NCBI RefSeq assembly: GCF_006442545.2
Contig: NZ_CP083952.1
Coordinates: 4,875,501-4,939,500, forward strand
DNA: 64,000 bases
Direction of reading: 5' to 3'
Source: Mesorhizobium sp. B2-1-8
GTDB lineage: Bacteria > Pseudomonadota > Alphaproteobacteria > Rhizobiales > Rhizobiaceae
Shown: piece after piece, positions 18,014 through 27,155 of the stretch
How positions within the stretch are numbered: position 1 is the stretch's first letter
Layout of the letters: every line of letters begins with the position of its first letter
The notes under the pieces: generated by a model
Database searches by the model: none
What the model saw: the letters and a program-made list of their open reading frames with translations, nothing else
What the model was told of the DNA's origin: nothing
Program-made: the position numbers and the translations under genes

Positions 18014-19110
18014 TATCTCTTTCCCAAAGTGATGGCGGCACGCAGTCCGTCGCGGCCGAACTGCGCCATGTTCATGAAGATGCCGTAAGGCACGGGAATG
18101 TTGGCGGCATCAAGGATGGTTTCCTGCCTTTCATCCTCGACCCACGGATCGTGGATCAGAATATGATCGCCATCATCGCCGATGGCCAGCACCCAGTGCG
18201 GCACCTTCTTGCCAAACATCAGGAAGCCGCTGATCAGCACCAGCACCAGTTTGCCCGCGGCGAGAGCCGCCCTGATATCGTCGATGGTGAACGAACGGTA
18301 ATTCACCGGGATGCCGTAAAGTTCCGCGCGGCGGCGAAAGTCGACCTGTGCCAATTCCATGATCCGGCGCTTGTCCTCGCTACGCACCGATTGCAGGAAC
18401 AATGCGCCGTAGAAGGAAACGTAGATCTCCGCCGCAAGCCCGCTTTCGTATGCCGAAACGGCCAGACCGAATGGCTCGCAACCTCCCGGCCCAGACATCA
18501 TGAAGACGGTCGTCGCCTCGCGCCAGAGTCGGATTTCCATCACCGGATCGGGCACGAAGCCGCCATCGAAATTGGCCATGGCCATCATCAGGCAGCACGG
18601 ACCGCAGGTGAACTCGCAGGTCTGCTGATAGAATGGCACCCTGGTGGCGACCGGTAGGTCGCCGCGCAAGGTTTTTTCGTAACGCAGCGCCGTCGCGCCG
18701 TCCTCGTAGTACCCCGGCTCGCGGCCGATCTTGCGGTAGCCGGCCTGCTCGTAGATACCGATGGCACGGCCATTGTCCTCACGCACTTCGAGACGCAGCA
18801 TCATGCGGTCGTGTTCGAAGGCCGCCTCTTCGGCCGCGGACAGTAATTGGCGTCCCATGCCGAGTCCGCCGAAAAACGGGCCGACGGCTATGGAATAGAG
18901 CCGTGCCACCCCACTGCCCTTGCGAAACAGCACGATCGCATAACCGCCGACGCGGCCATCGATTTCGGCGACCAGCGTCTCGGCGGTCTCGCGCTCGATG
19001 AACAGTCGGAAGGAACGACGGGAAATGCGGTCGCTCGAGAACACAGCTTTCTCGATGGCGGCGAGGTCATCGACGTCGGACGCACGGGCCTTGCGGATCT
19101 CGGCAGGCAT
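18013..19110 (-). CDS. GNAT acetyltransferase fused to C39-like cysteine peptidase domain
   Basis: A 365-residue fusion from ATG 19110; the frame continues upstream to a TTG at 19197. The N-terminal GNAT domain (about residues 1-150) begins MPAEIRKARASDVDDLAAIE and has the acetyl-CoA loop FFGGLGMGRQLLSAAEEAAF and the GIYEQAGYRKIGREPGYY end. The C-terminal C39-like papain-fold domain (PF11814-like) has the nucleophile region QQTCEFTCGPCCLMMAMANF, the catalytic histidine in KKVPHWVLAIGDD and the aspartate in ILIHDPWV. C39 peptidases normally trim double-glycine leaders from peptides; whether this one is proteolytic is unknown. Coupled to the downstream ATP-grasp ligase. Confidence 0.85.
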   Translation of the reverse strand: MPAEIRKARASDVDDLAAIEKAVFSSDRISRRSFRLFIERETAETLVAEIDGRVGGYAIVLFRKGSGVARLYSIAVGPFFGGLGMGRQLLSAAEEAAFEHDRMMLRLEVREDNGRAIGIYEQAGYRKIGREPGYYEDGATALRYEKTLRGDLPVATRVPFYQQTCEFTCGPCCLMMAMANFDGGFVPDPVMEIRLWREATTVFMMSGPGGCEPFGLAVSAYESGLAAEIYVSFYGALFLQSVRSEDKRRIMELAQVDFRRRAELYGIPVNYRSFTIDDIRAALAAGKLVLVLISGFLMFGKKVPHWVLAIGDDGDHILIHDPWVEDERQETILDAANIPVPYGIFMNMAQFGRDGLRAAITLGKR

Positions 19111-19316
19111 GCGGCTTGAGAAAACCTCGATTGCGTTGCGGAAACGGCCCCGGTCAAAAGCGTCGCGAACACCGGCCGAAGCGCCGGTATTTATCAAGCG
19201 CTATCGCTCCTTGATTAGGGCCGAATTGTGACAGTTTCCGCCTCGGCAGGGAAGCTGGCAAGCTTTGAACGGAATCGCTGTTTCAAGCCAGCCGGCCGCG
19301 CAAGATCGCAACCGGC

Positions 19317-20108
19317 TCAGCTGGCGAGACCGGCCAGAAGCTGGCCATATGCACTCTTGGCCACGACCGCCAATTGCTCGCGCGGCAGCGAACCGACGAC
19401 GGCACAGCCATAGCCCTTGTCCAGCCAGTAGACGGCCTGCGGACCGTTCTGCGCCGAAGCGTAGGTGCCCTTGGCATTCTCGGTCGATTCCGCAGTCACG
19501 AAGAGGGATATGCGCTCGCCCTTGTCATCTTCGTAGAGCAGCATTGCCGCCTTGCTTTCACCGGCCGGCAGCAACCGGCCACCGACCAGTTGAAAGCCGT
19601 TCGCACTCAAGTCCGGCGCCACCAGCTTCAAGCCGATCTGGTTGGACAGCCAGGTCTGCAGATGATCCTTGTCGCTGGCCGGCACTTCCACCGCATGCCG
19701 CTTCTCGGCGGCATAGATTACATGGGCGGCGATCGCCTGTTCAGCGAGTTGATCCTTCGCCTGATCCTCCTGCCCGAGGCCGTCGATGCCGGCAAAGTAG
19801 CCGCCAAATCCGCCCGTAGCCAAAAGCACGGCCGCAGCGGCGGCAAGCCACCAGCGCGAGCGTGGCACCGCAACCTTAACAGGCGCTTCGCCGAGTACCA
19901 CCTTGCGCAAACGCGCAGGAACCGGCTCATCCAGCACGCCGGCAAAGGCTGAGCGCAATGCCTCCCGGTCGGCCGTGAAGCGGGCGCTTCTGGCCCTCAT
20001 CTCGGGATTGGAGTCGAGCCAGGCATCGTAGGCGGCACGTTCATCTGCCGGCAGTTCGCCGTCGAGCACCATGTGGATGTCCCGTTCGGAAAAATCGCGG
20101 CGGATCAT
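19317..20108 (-). CDS. Anti-sigma factor, membrane-anchored
   Basis: A 263-residue single-pass membrane protein. The N-terminal 80 residues (FSERDIHMVLDGELPADERA, YDAWLDSNPEMRAR) match anti-sigma factors of the putative zinc-finger superfamily without its cysteines. A transmembrane helix lies near residues 84-107 (WWLAAAAAVLLATGGFGGYF), and the remainder is a periplasmic sensor domain ending LAVVAKSAYGQLLAGLAS. It overlaps the ECF sigma gene by 4 bp (ATGA), so it should bind and hold that sigma factor. The signal it senses is unknown. Confidence 0.9.
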   Translation of the reverse strand: MIRRDFSERDIHMVLDGELPADERAAYDAWLDSNPEMRARSARFTADREALRSAFAGVLDEPVPARLRKVVLGEAPVKVAVPRSRWWLAAAAAVLLATGGFGGYFAGIDGLGQEDQAKDQLAEQAIAAHVIYAAEKRHAVEVPASDKDHLQTWLSNQIGLKLVAPDLSANGFQLVGGRLLPAGESKAAMLLYEDDKGERISLFVTAESTENAKGTYASAQNGPQAVYWLDKGYGCAVVGSLPREQLAVVAKSAYGQLLAGLAS

Positions 20109-20623
20109 TTCTCGACGATCCTTATGGCACGGCGGCGCGCTGTGTCGTCCAGCAACCCGCGCAGTTCCTCACGTCCACGCGCGATTCGCGACATCAGCGT
20201 GCCCGCGGGCACACCCAGAATGTTGGCGGCCTCGGCATAGGAAAAGCCCTCGATGGCAACCATGACCAGCGCAGCGCGGCGATCGGGGCTGATCGCCTGC
20301 AATGCGTCGATGATCTCGCGCGAAGCAATGCCTTCCAACTGTTCGGGCGGCTGGGCAACCGCCTCGCCCGCCTCCAGCGGCAGCATCGCCGCTTCGCCGC
20401 GGCGGTTCACCTTGCGCATCTGGTCGATGAACAAATGATGCATGATCGTAAACAGCCACCTCCGAGGGCTCTCCCCTGTCTGCCAGTTGTCGAGCCGCAA
20501 CAGCGCACGCTCGAGGCAGTCCTGAACGAGATCGTCGGCAGCATCGCGGTCGCGCAAAAGCGAGCGTGCATAGCGGCGCAGGCGCGGTATCTCGCCAAGG
20601 ATTGCTGCCTTCTTTTCGTTCAT
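20105..20623 (-). CDS. ECF-family RNA polymerase sigma factor
   Basis: A 172-residue extracytoplasmic-function sigma factor. Region 2 is clear (IPRLRRYARSLLRDRDAADD, LVQDCLERALLRLDNW, RRWLFTIMHHLFIDQMRK), and region 4 has LPALVMVA-like ALVMVAIEGFSYAEAANILG and VPAGTLMSRIARGREELR. The frame opens upstream at a GTG, 20722, but ATG 20623 (MNEKKAAILGEIPR) matches family starts. Its cognate anti-sigma follows with an ATGA overlap. A GGAAT/CGTT promoter-like pair about 115 bp upstream could be an autoregulated promoter. Confidence 0.93.
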   Translation of the reverse strand: MNEKKAAILGEIPRLRRYARSLLRDRDAADDLVQDCLERALLRLDNWQTGESPRRWLFTIMHHLFIDQMRKVNRRGEAAMLPLEAGEAVAQPPEQLEGIASREIIDALQAISPDRRAALVMVAIEGFSYAEAANILGVPAGTLMSRIARGREELRGLLDDTARRRAIRIVEK

Positions 20624-20736
20624 GACCGCTGGTTCTGAGGTCGCCCTTGTTGATCTCGATTGAACGCGCCTTCCCGGCACGGCGCAAGCGGCCAGCGCGA
20701 AGCGGTCCACCGCTCCGGTCACCCAAGCAAAGAGAT

Positions 20737-20762
20737 AACGCCGGCGGGTGCCGGTTTATTCC
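20737..20762 (-). promoter_or_regulatory. Candidate ECF-type promoter upstream of sigma gene
   Basis: Reading the minus strand, GGAAT (20762-20758) is followed after 17 bases by CGTT (20740-20737). This resembles the GGAAC-N16-19-CGTT promoters of alphaproteobacterial ECF sigma factors. It lies in the gap between the DUF2339 gene and the sigma gene and points at the sigma gene, suggesting autoregulation. The 14-bp spacer core CCGGCACCCGCCGG is partly palindromic. Confidence 0.4.
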
Positions 20763-20797
20763 CGACCCGACAAAGAAAACCAATGATTCGCAGGCGA

Positions 20798-23536
20798 CTA
20801 TCCTTTTTCCTTCGCCGCCCGCGTCAAAAGCCGCTGGTAAAACAGACCAATGCCGATCAGCACCGCACCCAGGCCGATGAAGGACAGCGCCCTGAGCACA
20901 CCTTCCAGTTCGGACATGTCGAAGAGGAAGACTTTCAGGACGGCAACCGCGATCAGCCCGGCCGAAGCAATGCGCAGCACCTGCGATTTCAGCCAGACGC
21001 CAGCCGTGAGCAGCGCCACGCCGATCACCAGCCAGAGTGCCGAATAGGTGTAGGTCTCCAACTGGCCAAGGCCGCTCCACAAGCCGATGAACTCGCCCTT
21101 GAACAGACGCCTCACCGAGAGCGTGGCATAGGCGAAGGCAAGCAGCGCCGCCACCAGCGCCAGCATGGCCGAATACCATTTCGGCCGCTTGCCCCTGCTA
21201 TAGAGCGCCAGGCCGCCGGCGGCGGTGGCCGGCAGGAGATAGGCCAGGAACAAAAGATTGAAGACCGGAATCCGACCGGTCGATTCGTCGGTGAACAACG
21301 GATTGAGTACCAGGAAATGCTGGACGGCGACGAAGGCGACCGAGACCACGCCCACCGCCATCGAACCATAGCGCAGCACCGAGCTTGGCGAGCGCCTGTC
21401 GATGGCGATCAGGATGGCGCCGGCACCGATGGCGATCAGCGTGTAGATCGCCTGTTCGGTGAGCGTCGGCGCGGCGCTGTCGATGACGCCGCCGTGCATG
21501 GCGTGGCGCACCAGCATGGCGAGCGTCAGCAGCGCAAACAGTGCCGCCGCGGCTTCCATGGCGAGGCGCGGTCGGCCATCGGTGGTGTGGGCGAGTTGCC
21601 AGGCCGCGAAGCCGAAGGCGAGCGCCGGCACGCCATAGCCCGGCAGCAACCAGTTGAAGACCGGTGTCGTCGACAGGAACTCGGCCCCCACGATCGTCGG
21701 GTCGAAGGCGACGCGGCCAAGCACCGCGATGACGGCGGCGACTGAAATCCAGCCGAGCACAGGATAAGAGCGCCAGCGCGTAGCGAGCGCCGGTACGATC
21801 GCCGCTGCACCGAGCAGGACGGTGGTCCAGCCGGAATCAAAAGCCATATGCAGCATCAGGAGACCCGCGACTGCCGCGCCGCCCAAGACAAACGACACTG
21901 CCACGCCGCCCTTGAGCGGCGGTTCCTCAGCCCGCGCGATCCACTCGCCACCGGCGGCGAAAACCACGACCAGCAGGGCCGCAGCGGCGGCGTAGGCAAA
22001 GTCACGGTCGAGATTGCCGAAGGTGAGCCAGAGCGCCAGCAGGATGACCAGAGGCGCGATGACACCCCATGCAGCCCACGAGGCTGCTCGGCTCTGTGTC
22101 GTGGCGGCAAACCTTCGCGCGGCCCAGAGACCGGCGGCAATGAAGACAAGGCCGAGACCAATGCCGAGGCGCAAGCTCAGCGCGTTAGCAGTGACCAAAG
22201 GCACCCCGTCAACACCCAAAGCGCCGCTCGAAAAATCGGAACCGATAGAGGTCGGCGGGATGATGCCGAGATAGATCAGCACCGTCGCCAGTCCGGCGGC
22301 ATAAAGCAGTGGCAGCGCCAGCGGGCGGTAGAGCGCCACTGCCACCATCACCATAAGCAGCACCGCGCCCGGCAAGGCGTCACCGGCAGCTGCGAAGACC
22401 GGGTCAACCGAGAGGCCCAGCGCCGAGAAGGCGACGAACAGTCCAGGCACGATGGACGGCCAGTCAAAGGTTCTTGCTGGTCCGGTCTCGCCGCCACGAC
22501 TGCTCAGCCAGACAAAAGCCAGCACGGCCAGCGTCACAGTGTCGATGAACAACATCGCGGAGAGGTTCGCGCCCGGTGCGTCGGTCATGTAGAGGATGGT
22601 CCAGATGCCGGTGCCGAAAAAGGCGGCCGCCATCAGCGCTTTCCAGTCGCGCATGCGGGCGATGACGCCGGTGGCGGCGAGCACGATGGCGAGGTAGCCG
22701 AACAACGCCCAGGGATTGGGCGCCTGCGAAGCGATCAGCACCGGCGTCACCATGGCGCCGACGAGACCGATGCCAGCCAGCGCCTGGCCGTGGACGAGAG
22801 CGGCGGCGATGGTCGCAATGCCGATCGCACCGAGCAGCGTGAAGGCAAGCGCCGGACCGATGAAGCCGTAAACGCCATGGGCGGCATAGACGGTGCCGAA
22901 CAGGATGAAGGCACCGGCCGCGGTCAGGATCGCCGGAATATAGGCGCCGGCAACACCTTGCACCGGCACCCTGAAGCCGGTGCGGCGAATGAACTCGCCG
23001 CCGGCGACCAGCACCAACCCGAGCACCGCCGCCATGGTGAGCCGCACGCCGGGGCCGAAAATGCCGGCCTCGATGGTGTAGCGGATCAGGAACAAGCCGC
23101 CCAGAGCCAGCGCAATGCCGCCGACCCAGACCGCCCAACGCGTGCCGAGCGCGGTTTCGACGTCGGACTGGCCAGCGGCTTTGGCGGCCGCGGCCGGTGC
23201 GGCCCCTGGCGTTTTCGGTGTTGCCTCGGGTGTGCTCCAAGGACCGGGCACTCTCTCCGTAGCCGGGATTTCCGCCTCCGTGGCCTGTACCAGCGCGGGC
23301 TCGCTGATTGCTGCCGGGGCGATATCGGCCGCGGGCACGGCTGCCGGAGCCGTGTCGGCCTTGCCCTCGGCCGCTTCCTGTTCCGATGGCCTGGCCGCGG
23401 GCGGCACCGCGCCCGAAAGCACGAGACTGCGCAGCGCGCCAAGTTCGCGCTCGATCAGACCGATGCGGCTCTGCTGGCGCGAAATGATGACGAACAAGGC
23501 GATGATGGCGACAAGGCCGATCAGGCTTTCAAACAT
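20798..23536 (-). CDS. DUF2339 polytopic membrane protein
   Basis: A 912-residue inner-membrane protein of the DUF2339 family. It begins with a membrane helix (FESLIGLVAIIALFVIISRQ), a short coiled segment and an Ala/Pro-rich cytoplasmic linker (residues 45-125). More than twenty hydrophobic segments follow without interruption to the C-terminus (ALSFIGLGAVLIGIGLFYQR). The conserved TRWAVWVGGIALALGGLFLI entry into the membrane domain is diagnostic for the family. It stands between a thioesterase and the ECF operon on the same strand; role unknown, possibly envelope-related. Confidence 0.9.
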   Translation of the reverse strand: MFESLIGLVAIIALFVIISRQQSRIGLIERELGALRSLVLSGAVPPAARPSEQEAAEGKADTAPAAVPAADIAPAAISEPALVQATEAEIPATERVPGPWSTPEATPKTPGAAPAAAAKAAGQSDVETALGTRWAVWVGGIALALGGLFLIRYTIEAGIFGPGVRLTMAAVLGLVLVAGGEFIRRTGFRVPVQGVAGAYIPAILTAAGAFILFGTVYAAHGVYGFIGPALAFTLLGAIGIATIAAALVHGQALAGIGLVGAMVTPVLIASQAPNPWALFGYLAIVLAATGVIARMRDWKALMAAAFFGTGIWTILYMTDAPGANLSAMLFIDTVTLAVLAFVWLSSRGGETGPARTFDWPSIVPGLFVAFSALGLSVDPVFAAAGDALPGAVLLMVMVAVALYRPLALPLLYAAGLATVLIYLGIIPPTSIGSDFSSGALGVDGVPLVTANALSLRLGIGLGLVFIAAGLWAARRFAATTQSRAASWAAWGVIAPLVILLALWLTFGNLDRDFAYAAAAALLVVVFAAGGEWIARAEEPPLKGGVAVSFVLGGAAVAGLLMLHMAFDSGWTTVLLGAAAIVPALATRWRSYPVLGWISVAAVIAVLGRVAFDPTIVGAEFLSTTPVFNWLLPGYGVPALAFGFAAWQLAHTTDGRPRLAMEAAAALFALLTLAMLVRHAMHGGVIDSAAPTLTEQAIYTLIAIGAGAILIAIDRRSPSSVLRYGSMAVGVVSVAFVAVQHFLVLNPLFTDESTGRIPVFNLLFLAYLLPATAAGGLALYSRGKRPKWYSAMLALVAALLAFAYATLSVRRLFKGEFIGLWSGLGQLETYTYSALWLVIGVALLTAGVWLKSQVLRIASAGLIAVAVLKVFLFDMSELEGVLRALSFIGLGAVLIGIGLFYQRLLTRAAKEKG

Positions 23537-23618
23537 GGCGGTTCCCCCAAACCAGGCCAGTTTTCACTGACGTTTCGTCTCACTGACACTCAAATACGGC
23601 GGCCAGACCGCTGAAAAC

Positions 23619-24137
23619 TCAACGTGCCGCCAGATTGGCAGCCGGAAATATCGAACATGTCTCGGTGCCAAAAGCCAGCAGTTTGCCGCTGGCATCCTTC
23701 AGCGTCGCTTCCGAAACGGCAAGCGTGCGGCCCTTGTGAACCACCTTGCCCTCACAGATCACCTCGCCGGTCCTGGGCGTGATCGGCCGCGTGAGGTTCA
23801 CCTTGAACTCCGCCGTCGTGTAGCCCTCGCCCTTGTCGAGCAACGTCTGCACGGCGCAAGCCAAGGCCGAATCGAGCAGCGTCGCCGCCCAGCCGCCATG
23901 AACGCCACCCAGCGGGTTGAGGTGGCGTTCGTTCGGTACGCCGCGAAATACGGCGCGACCTTCCGATACTTCGGTCAACGCGAAGCTGAGCTGGAAGGAG
24001 ATCGGCGGTGCCGGATATTTGCCGTCGATGATTCGCTGAAGCAATTCGAGGCCGGTGTATTTCAGGATGTCGGCATGAGGAATGGTGCCAAGGCCGAGCG
24101 GCGAGACCCGGCCCGGATAGAGTTCGACTTCGCTCAT
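23619..24137 (-). CDS. PaaI-family hotdog thioesterase
   Basis: A 172-residue hotdog-fold acyl-CoA thioesterase. The family motif [20 protein letters not shown] is present, followed by [20 protein letters not shown] and the closing [14 protein letters not shown]. The frame is open well upstream to 24377, but ATG 24137 ([15 protein letters not shown]) overlaps the recO stop as ATGA and is where homologs start. Likely hydrolyses aromatic or medium-chain acyl-CoA; the partner pathway is not in the vicinity. Confidence 0.88.
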   Translation of the reverse strand: MSEVELYPGRVSPLGLGTIPHADILKYTGLELLQRIIDGKYPAPPISFQLSFALTEVSEGRAVFRGVPNERHLNPLGGVHGGWAATLLDSALACAVQTLLDKGEGYTTAEFKVNLTRPITPRTGEVICEGKVVHKGRTLAVSEATLKDASGKLLAFGTETCSIFPAANLAAR

Positions 24138-24916
24138 CTGATGATTTCTCTGGCCGCGCTCTCTCCGGCGATGGGCTTGTGCGCTGCGTGGTGCTTGCGC
24201 AGCGCTGCAAGAAAGCCGGCGCGCGCGTCGGGCTGATCGATGCCGCGCGGCTCGTAGACATGGCGAGCGAAGAAGAAACCGGTCAAGCGGAAGGCGTCCG
24301 CGATCGCCGCCTGATTCGCACGCATGCCGGAGCCGCGCTGCAGAAATGCGGGCAATACCAGCATCTTGTCGTGCCATGGCGCCCCGGCTTCACGCGACAC
24401 CGCGCGTCCCGATTTCGGCGAGACATAGGCAAGATCCTGTTTGGTGCCGGTGGCGGCGCATTGACTGAGATCGAGGCCAAAGCCGAGTTCATCGAGGATC
24501 AGAAGCTCGAAACGCGCCACCAGTTCGCCGGCGGCGTCGGCATCGTCCAGGTGGACGATCATCACCGAAAGCGCCTCGTAGAGGCCGCCATGGGCATCAC
24601 GCTCGGGCAGCAGGCGCAGGTGCGCCGCCATCGTCTGAAGACCGTAGACGGCGATGGCACTGTCCATCAGCCGGGCGGCATTCATTTCGATCGCTTCGGC
24701 CTGGAAGGTACCCAGATGCTCGTCGAGGCGCGCACGCCACAAGAGATCGACGCGATTGCCGGGCTGGAGAACGGGCTGCTGCTTGCGGGAGCGGCCGCCG
24801 CGCACGAGGCCAAGATGCCGGCCATGGGCACGTGTCATCACCTCGAGAATGGCGCTGGTTTCGCCATGCTTGCGGGTGCCGAGAATGATTCCCTCGTCGC
24901 GCCATTCCATGCCCAA
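24134..24916 (-). CDS. recO: DNA repair protein RecO
   Basis: RecO mediates RecA loading at gaps together with RecR. The 260-residue protein has the N-terminal OB fold ([40 protein letters not shown]), the middle helical domain with the [20 protein letters not shown] motif, and a single zinc-region cysteine. In rhizobia recO usually follows era; here a porin and a degraded low-GC patch separate them. Start ATG 24916 or 24910 (MEWRDEG). Confidence 0.95.
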   Translation of the reverse strand: MGMEWRDEGIILGTRKHGETSAILEVMTRAHGRHLGLVRGGRSRKQQPVLQPGNRVDLLWRARLDEHLGTFQAEAIEMNAARLMDSAIAVYGLQTMAAHLRLLPERDAHGGLYEALSVMIVHLDDADAAGELVARFELLILDELGFGLDLSQCAATGTKQDLAYVSPKSGRAVSREAGAPWHDKMLVLPAFLQRGSGMRANQAAIADAFRLTGFFFARHVYEPRGIDQPDARAGFLAALRKHHAAHKPIAGESAAREIIR

Positions 24917-24985
24917 GCTTTTTCACCGATCGGGTGGCGAAATCAAGATGAAGCCCAGGTGGCTGGCAAAACAGCACCTTACCGC

Positions 24986-25022
24986 CAAACAAAAACCGCC
25001 CGCAGCGATACGCTGCGGGCGG
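24986..25022 (-). terminator. Rho-independent terminator of the porin gene
   Basis: A perfect 12-bp stem (CCGCCCGCAGCG at 24996-25007 and its complement at 25011-25022) with a 3-base loop. On the minus strand it is followed by TTTTTGTTTG. It lies 22 bp past the porin stop codon. Confidence 0.9.
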
Positions 25023-25044
25023 CCTGGTAAGGTCAGTCCATGCC

Positions 25045-26214
25045 TTAGAACGAGCGCTGGAAGCGGAGAATGCCGCCGACGTTGCTCTTCTTGGTGGCCT
25101 TGGTCCAGTTGTTGAAGTCGGAGTCGCCGAACTTTCCAGCGTTCAGGTAATCGACTTCAGCCGTGACCGTGAAGCCAGGCACAACGGTATAGGCGATGTT
25201 GGCGGCGATGCCGAGATTCTTCCAGTCGTCATAGGAGACCTGGGCGTTGAACGAAGTCTTGGCGTTGAACTTGTAGGTGCCGCCGCCCCACACAGCCCAG
25301 TTGCCGCCCCACTGCTTGTAGAAGCCGCGACCTTTGGCATTGATGAAGTTGGTCGGATCGGTGAGGTTGTCATCGGTGCCATAGCCGCCCATGACGAACA
25401 GCGACAGTTCCTTGGTGACGTTGACGTCCAGACGAACCTTGCCGGCCACTTCCTCATAATTGCTGTCATAGGCGACAACGCCGGTGATCGCGCCCCAGTC
25501 GGCCTTGTACTTCAAGCCGCCGACGACATGGGGGACGTAGCTGTCGATAGTGCCGGTTTTGCCAGCACCTTCTTCGAGCGAGACCAGCCCGGAGAAGCCG
25601 TTGCCCGCGTCGAAGTAGTATTGAACGACATTGCTCTCCTGTCCGCCATAGGGCACCAGCGTGTCCTGGATGACGCTACCGGCATAGCCGATGAACGTAT
25701 CGAAGGCCGTGTCGTCCTTGCCGACGCGCAGACCGCCGAGCTGAATCCAGGCGAAACGCAGTGAGAGCGACTTGTTACGGCCCTGCCAATCGTCCGCATT
25801 GGAGGCGCCCTGATCAAGGTAGTCCCCGGAGCTGTTGCCGTAGTTGAAGCGAGTCTCGGTGTAGGTCTTCAGGGTACCGAGTTCGGTCTCCTGACCGGTC
25901 CAGGTCTTCAGCGTGAAGCGGGTGTTCTTATAGTACGTCGAATGTGTCGTGCCGGCGTCCTGGTGATCCGGAACGTGGTTGACACCATCGAGCGAGCCGG
26001 CATCGCCGACGCCGATGTCATAACGGACATAGCCGCCGATGCGCAGGCAGGTTTCGGTGCCCGGGATGTAGAAGTAGCCGGCGCCATAGACGTCGCAGAT
26101 CTTGACGTATTCGGCCGGTTCCGGTTCGGCGACGACGACCGCGTCCGCGGCGCGAGCGCCGGACACCGCGATCAGTGCCGCGGCTGAGCCGAGAAGGAGG
26201 CTCTTGATGTTCAT
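25045..26214 (-). CDS. Outer-membrane porin (Porin_2 family, Omp2b/RopA type)
   Basis: A 389-residue beta-barrel porin of the alphaproteobacterial Porin_2 family. Signal peptide MNIKSLLLGSAAALIAVSGA cleaves near ARA/AD. The mature start (YVKICDVYGAGYFYIPGTET, CLRIGGYVRYDIGVGD) is highly characteristic, including the conserved cysteine pair. The C-terminus ends in the aromatic FQRSF expected for Bam recognition. It has its own promoter region, a GGAGAGG Shine-Dalgarno and a strong terminator, consistent with high expression. Confidence 0.95.
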   Translation of the reverse strand: MNIKSLLLGSAAALIAVSGARAADAVVVAEPEPAEYVKICDVYGAGYFYIPGTETCLRIGGYVRYDIGVGDAGSLDGVNHVPDHQDAGTTHSTYYKNTRFTLKTWTGQETELGTLKTYTETRFNYGNSSGDYLDQGASNADDWQGRNKSLSLRFAWIQLGGLRVGKDDTAFDTFIGYAGSVIQDTLVPYGGQESNVVQYYFDAGNGFSGLVSLEEGAGKTGTIDSYVPHVVGGLKYKADWGAITGVVAYDSNYEEVAGKVRLDVNVTKELSLFVMGGYGTDDNLTDPTNFINAKGRGFYKQWGGNWAVWGGGTYKFNAKTSFNAQVSYDDWKNLGIAANIAYTVVPGFTVTAEVDYLNAGKFGDSDFNNWTKATKKSNVGGILRFQRSF

Positions 26215-26728
26215 TTTCTGACCTCTCCAGTCAAGTTAATAAGATGGCTTCTGAATTGTGGCTGGCGGATATGTTTTCCCGCCTCACCCCCACAATGAAA
26301 ACGGGCTCGCACCGCGTCCCCTTTTCGCGGCGAACATACCCACCAACCTTCCGCCTTCAATGACAATTCCACGAATATGCCGGATTTACGCCACAGATTA
26401 AATCAGTGTTGCACAAATAACACTAACCGTGTCAGACCGATTTTCGGACTGGCACAAATGGCACATCGTCATTTTTATGTAATAATTTCACGTATATTTT
26501 ATAATAAGCTCTACTTTGCCATCATATTATATTGTTTTCAAATCGACAACGTTACGTCGTCTAACAAATATCGAATAACCTACTTATTAAAACATCAGAT
26601 CATCAAGTCAAACCTGGCCAATTTCTCGTGCATTCAGCCGACGATAGAGGGCCATGCGAAGGGCTGCCGGCGGCAGCGGCTTTTTTGATCCATCAGCGCC
26701 GTCCGATGACGGCGCCAAGTGTTTCGCC
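26215..26728. other. AT-rich intergenic region upstream of the porin gene
   Basis: About 510 bases; the porin promoter and leader occupy the first part. From about 26380 to 26640 the sequence is strikingly AT-rich (runs such as TATATTTTATAATAAG). A plus-strand frame at 26377-26688 has no recognisable family and is judged accidental. This begins a low-GC patch that runs to about 27950. Confidence 0.5.
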
Positions 26729-26999
26729 TCACGCCTGACGTTCGTGACCGATCACCGCATCGATCACTCGCCACGATTCTTCGATCTCGGCCGGGGCGAC
26801 GTCTATGTGGCCGGCGGCTGTGATGAGTGCCTTCCACAGCGCCCAGCCACGCCCGCGCACCCAGGTCGCTTCATCTGCCGCGAGGCAGGCGCGAGCCTTC
26901 GGGCGCGACCGGACTAACTGGCAGGTGCCGCCAGCACGGGAATTGCGCGTCGATCAGCCGGCGCGCGAGACCGGTATCAATATTTGCTCTACCAACCAT
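26729..26999 (-). pseudogene. Aminoglycoside phosphotransferase (APH) family remnant
   Basis: Two pieces of an APH-family phosphotransferase lie back to back. From ATG 26999 the frame reads IDTGLARRLIDAQFPCWRHL then PVSPVAPEG, the classic N-terminus, and stops at 26871. In another frame from about 26870 to the stop at 26729 comes ATWVRGRGWALWKALITAAG then HIDVAPAEIEESWRVID, the classic C-terminus. The entire kinase core (about 230 residues, including HGDLHPGN-type catalytic loop) is missing. So this is an internal-deletion pseudogene. Confidence 0.75.
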
Positions 27000-27155
27000 C
27001 GGTCCCGATCAAAAAACATAACTGCGTCCCAGAAGCGATGACGACGCGAGCGGAAGCCCTTGGTTATTCGAAATTTTAACTAAAACTGTGAGATCGAACA
27101 GAAATACTCAAACGGCATACCAAGCTGCATGCTGTATGCAGAAAGATGAAGCAAT

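Noticed and set aside
21848..23614. A 588-residue plus-strand open frame antisense to the DUF2339 gene
   Set aside because: Low-complexity Arg/Gln/His-rich sequence without a domain; a GC-rich shadow of a well-supported membrane protein on the other strand.
26377..26688. A 103-residue frame in the AT-rich porin upstream region
   Set aside because: No ribosome site, biased composition, no family; ends near the APH remnant.
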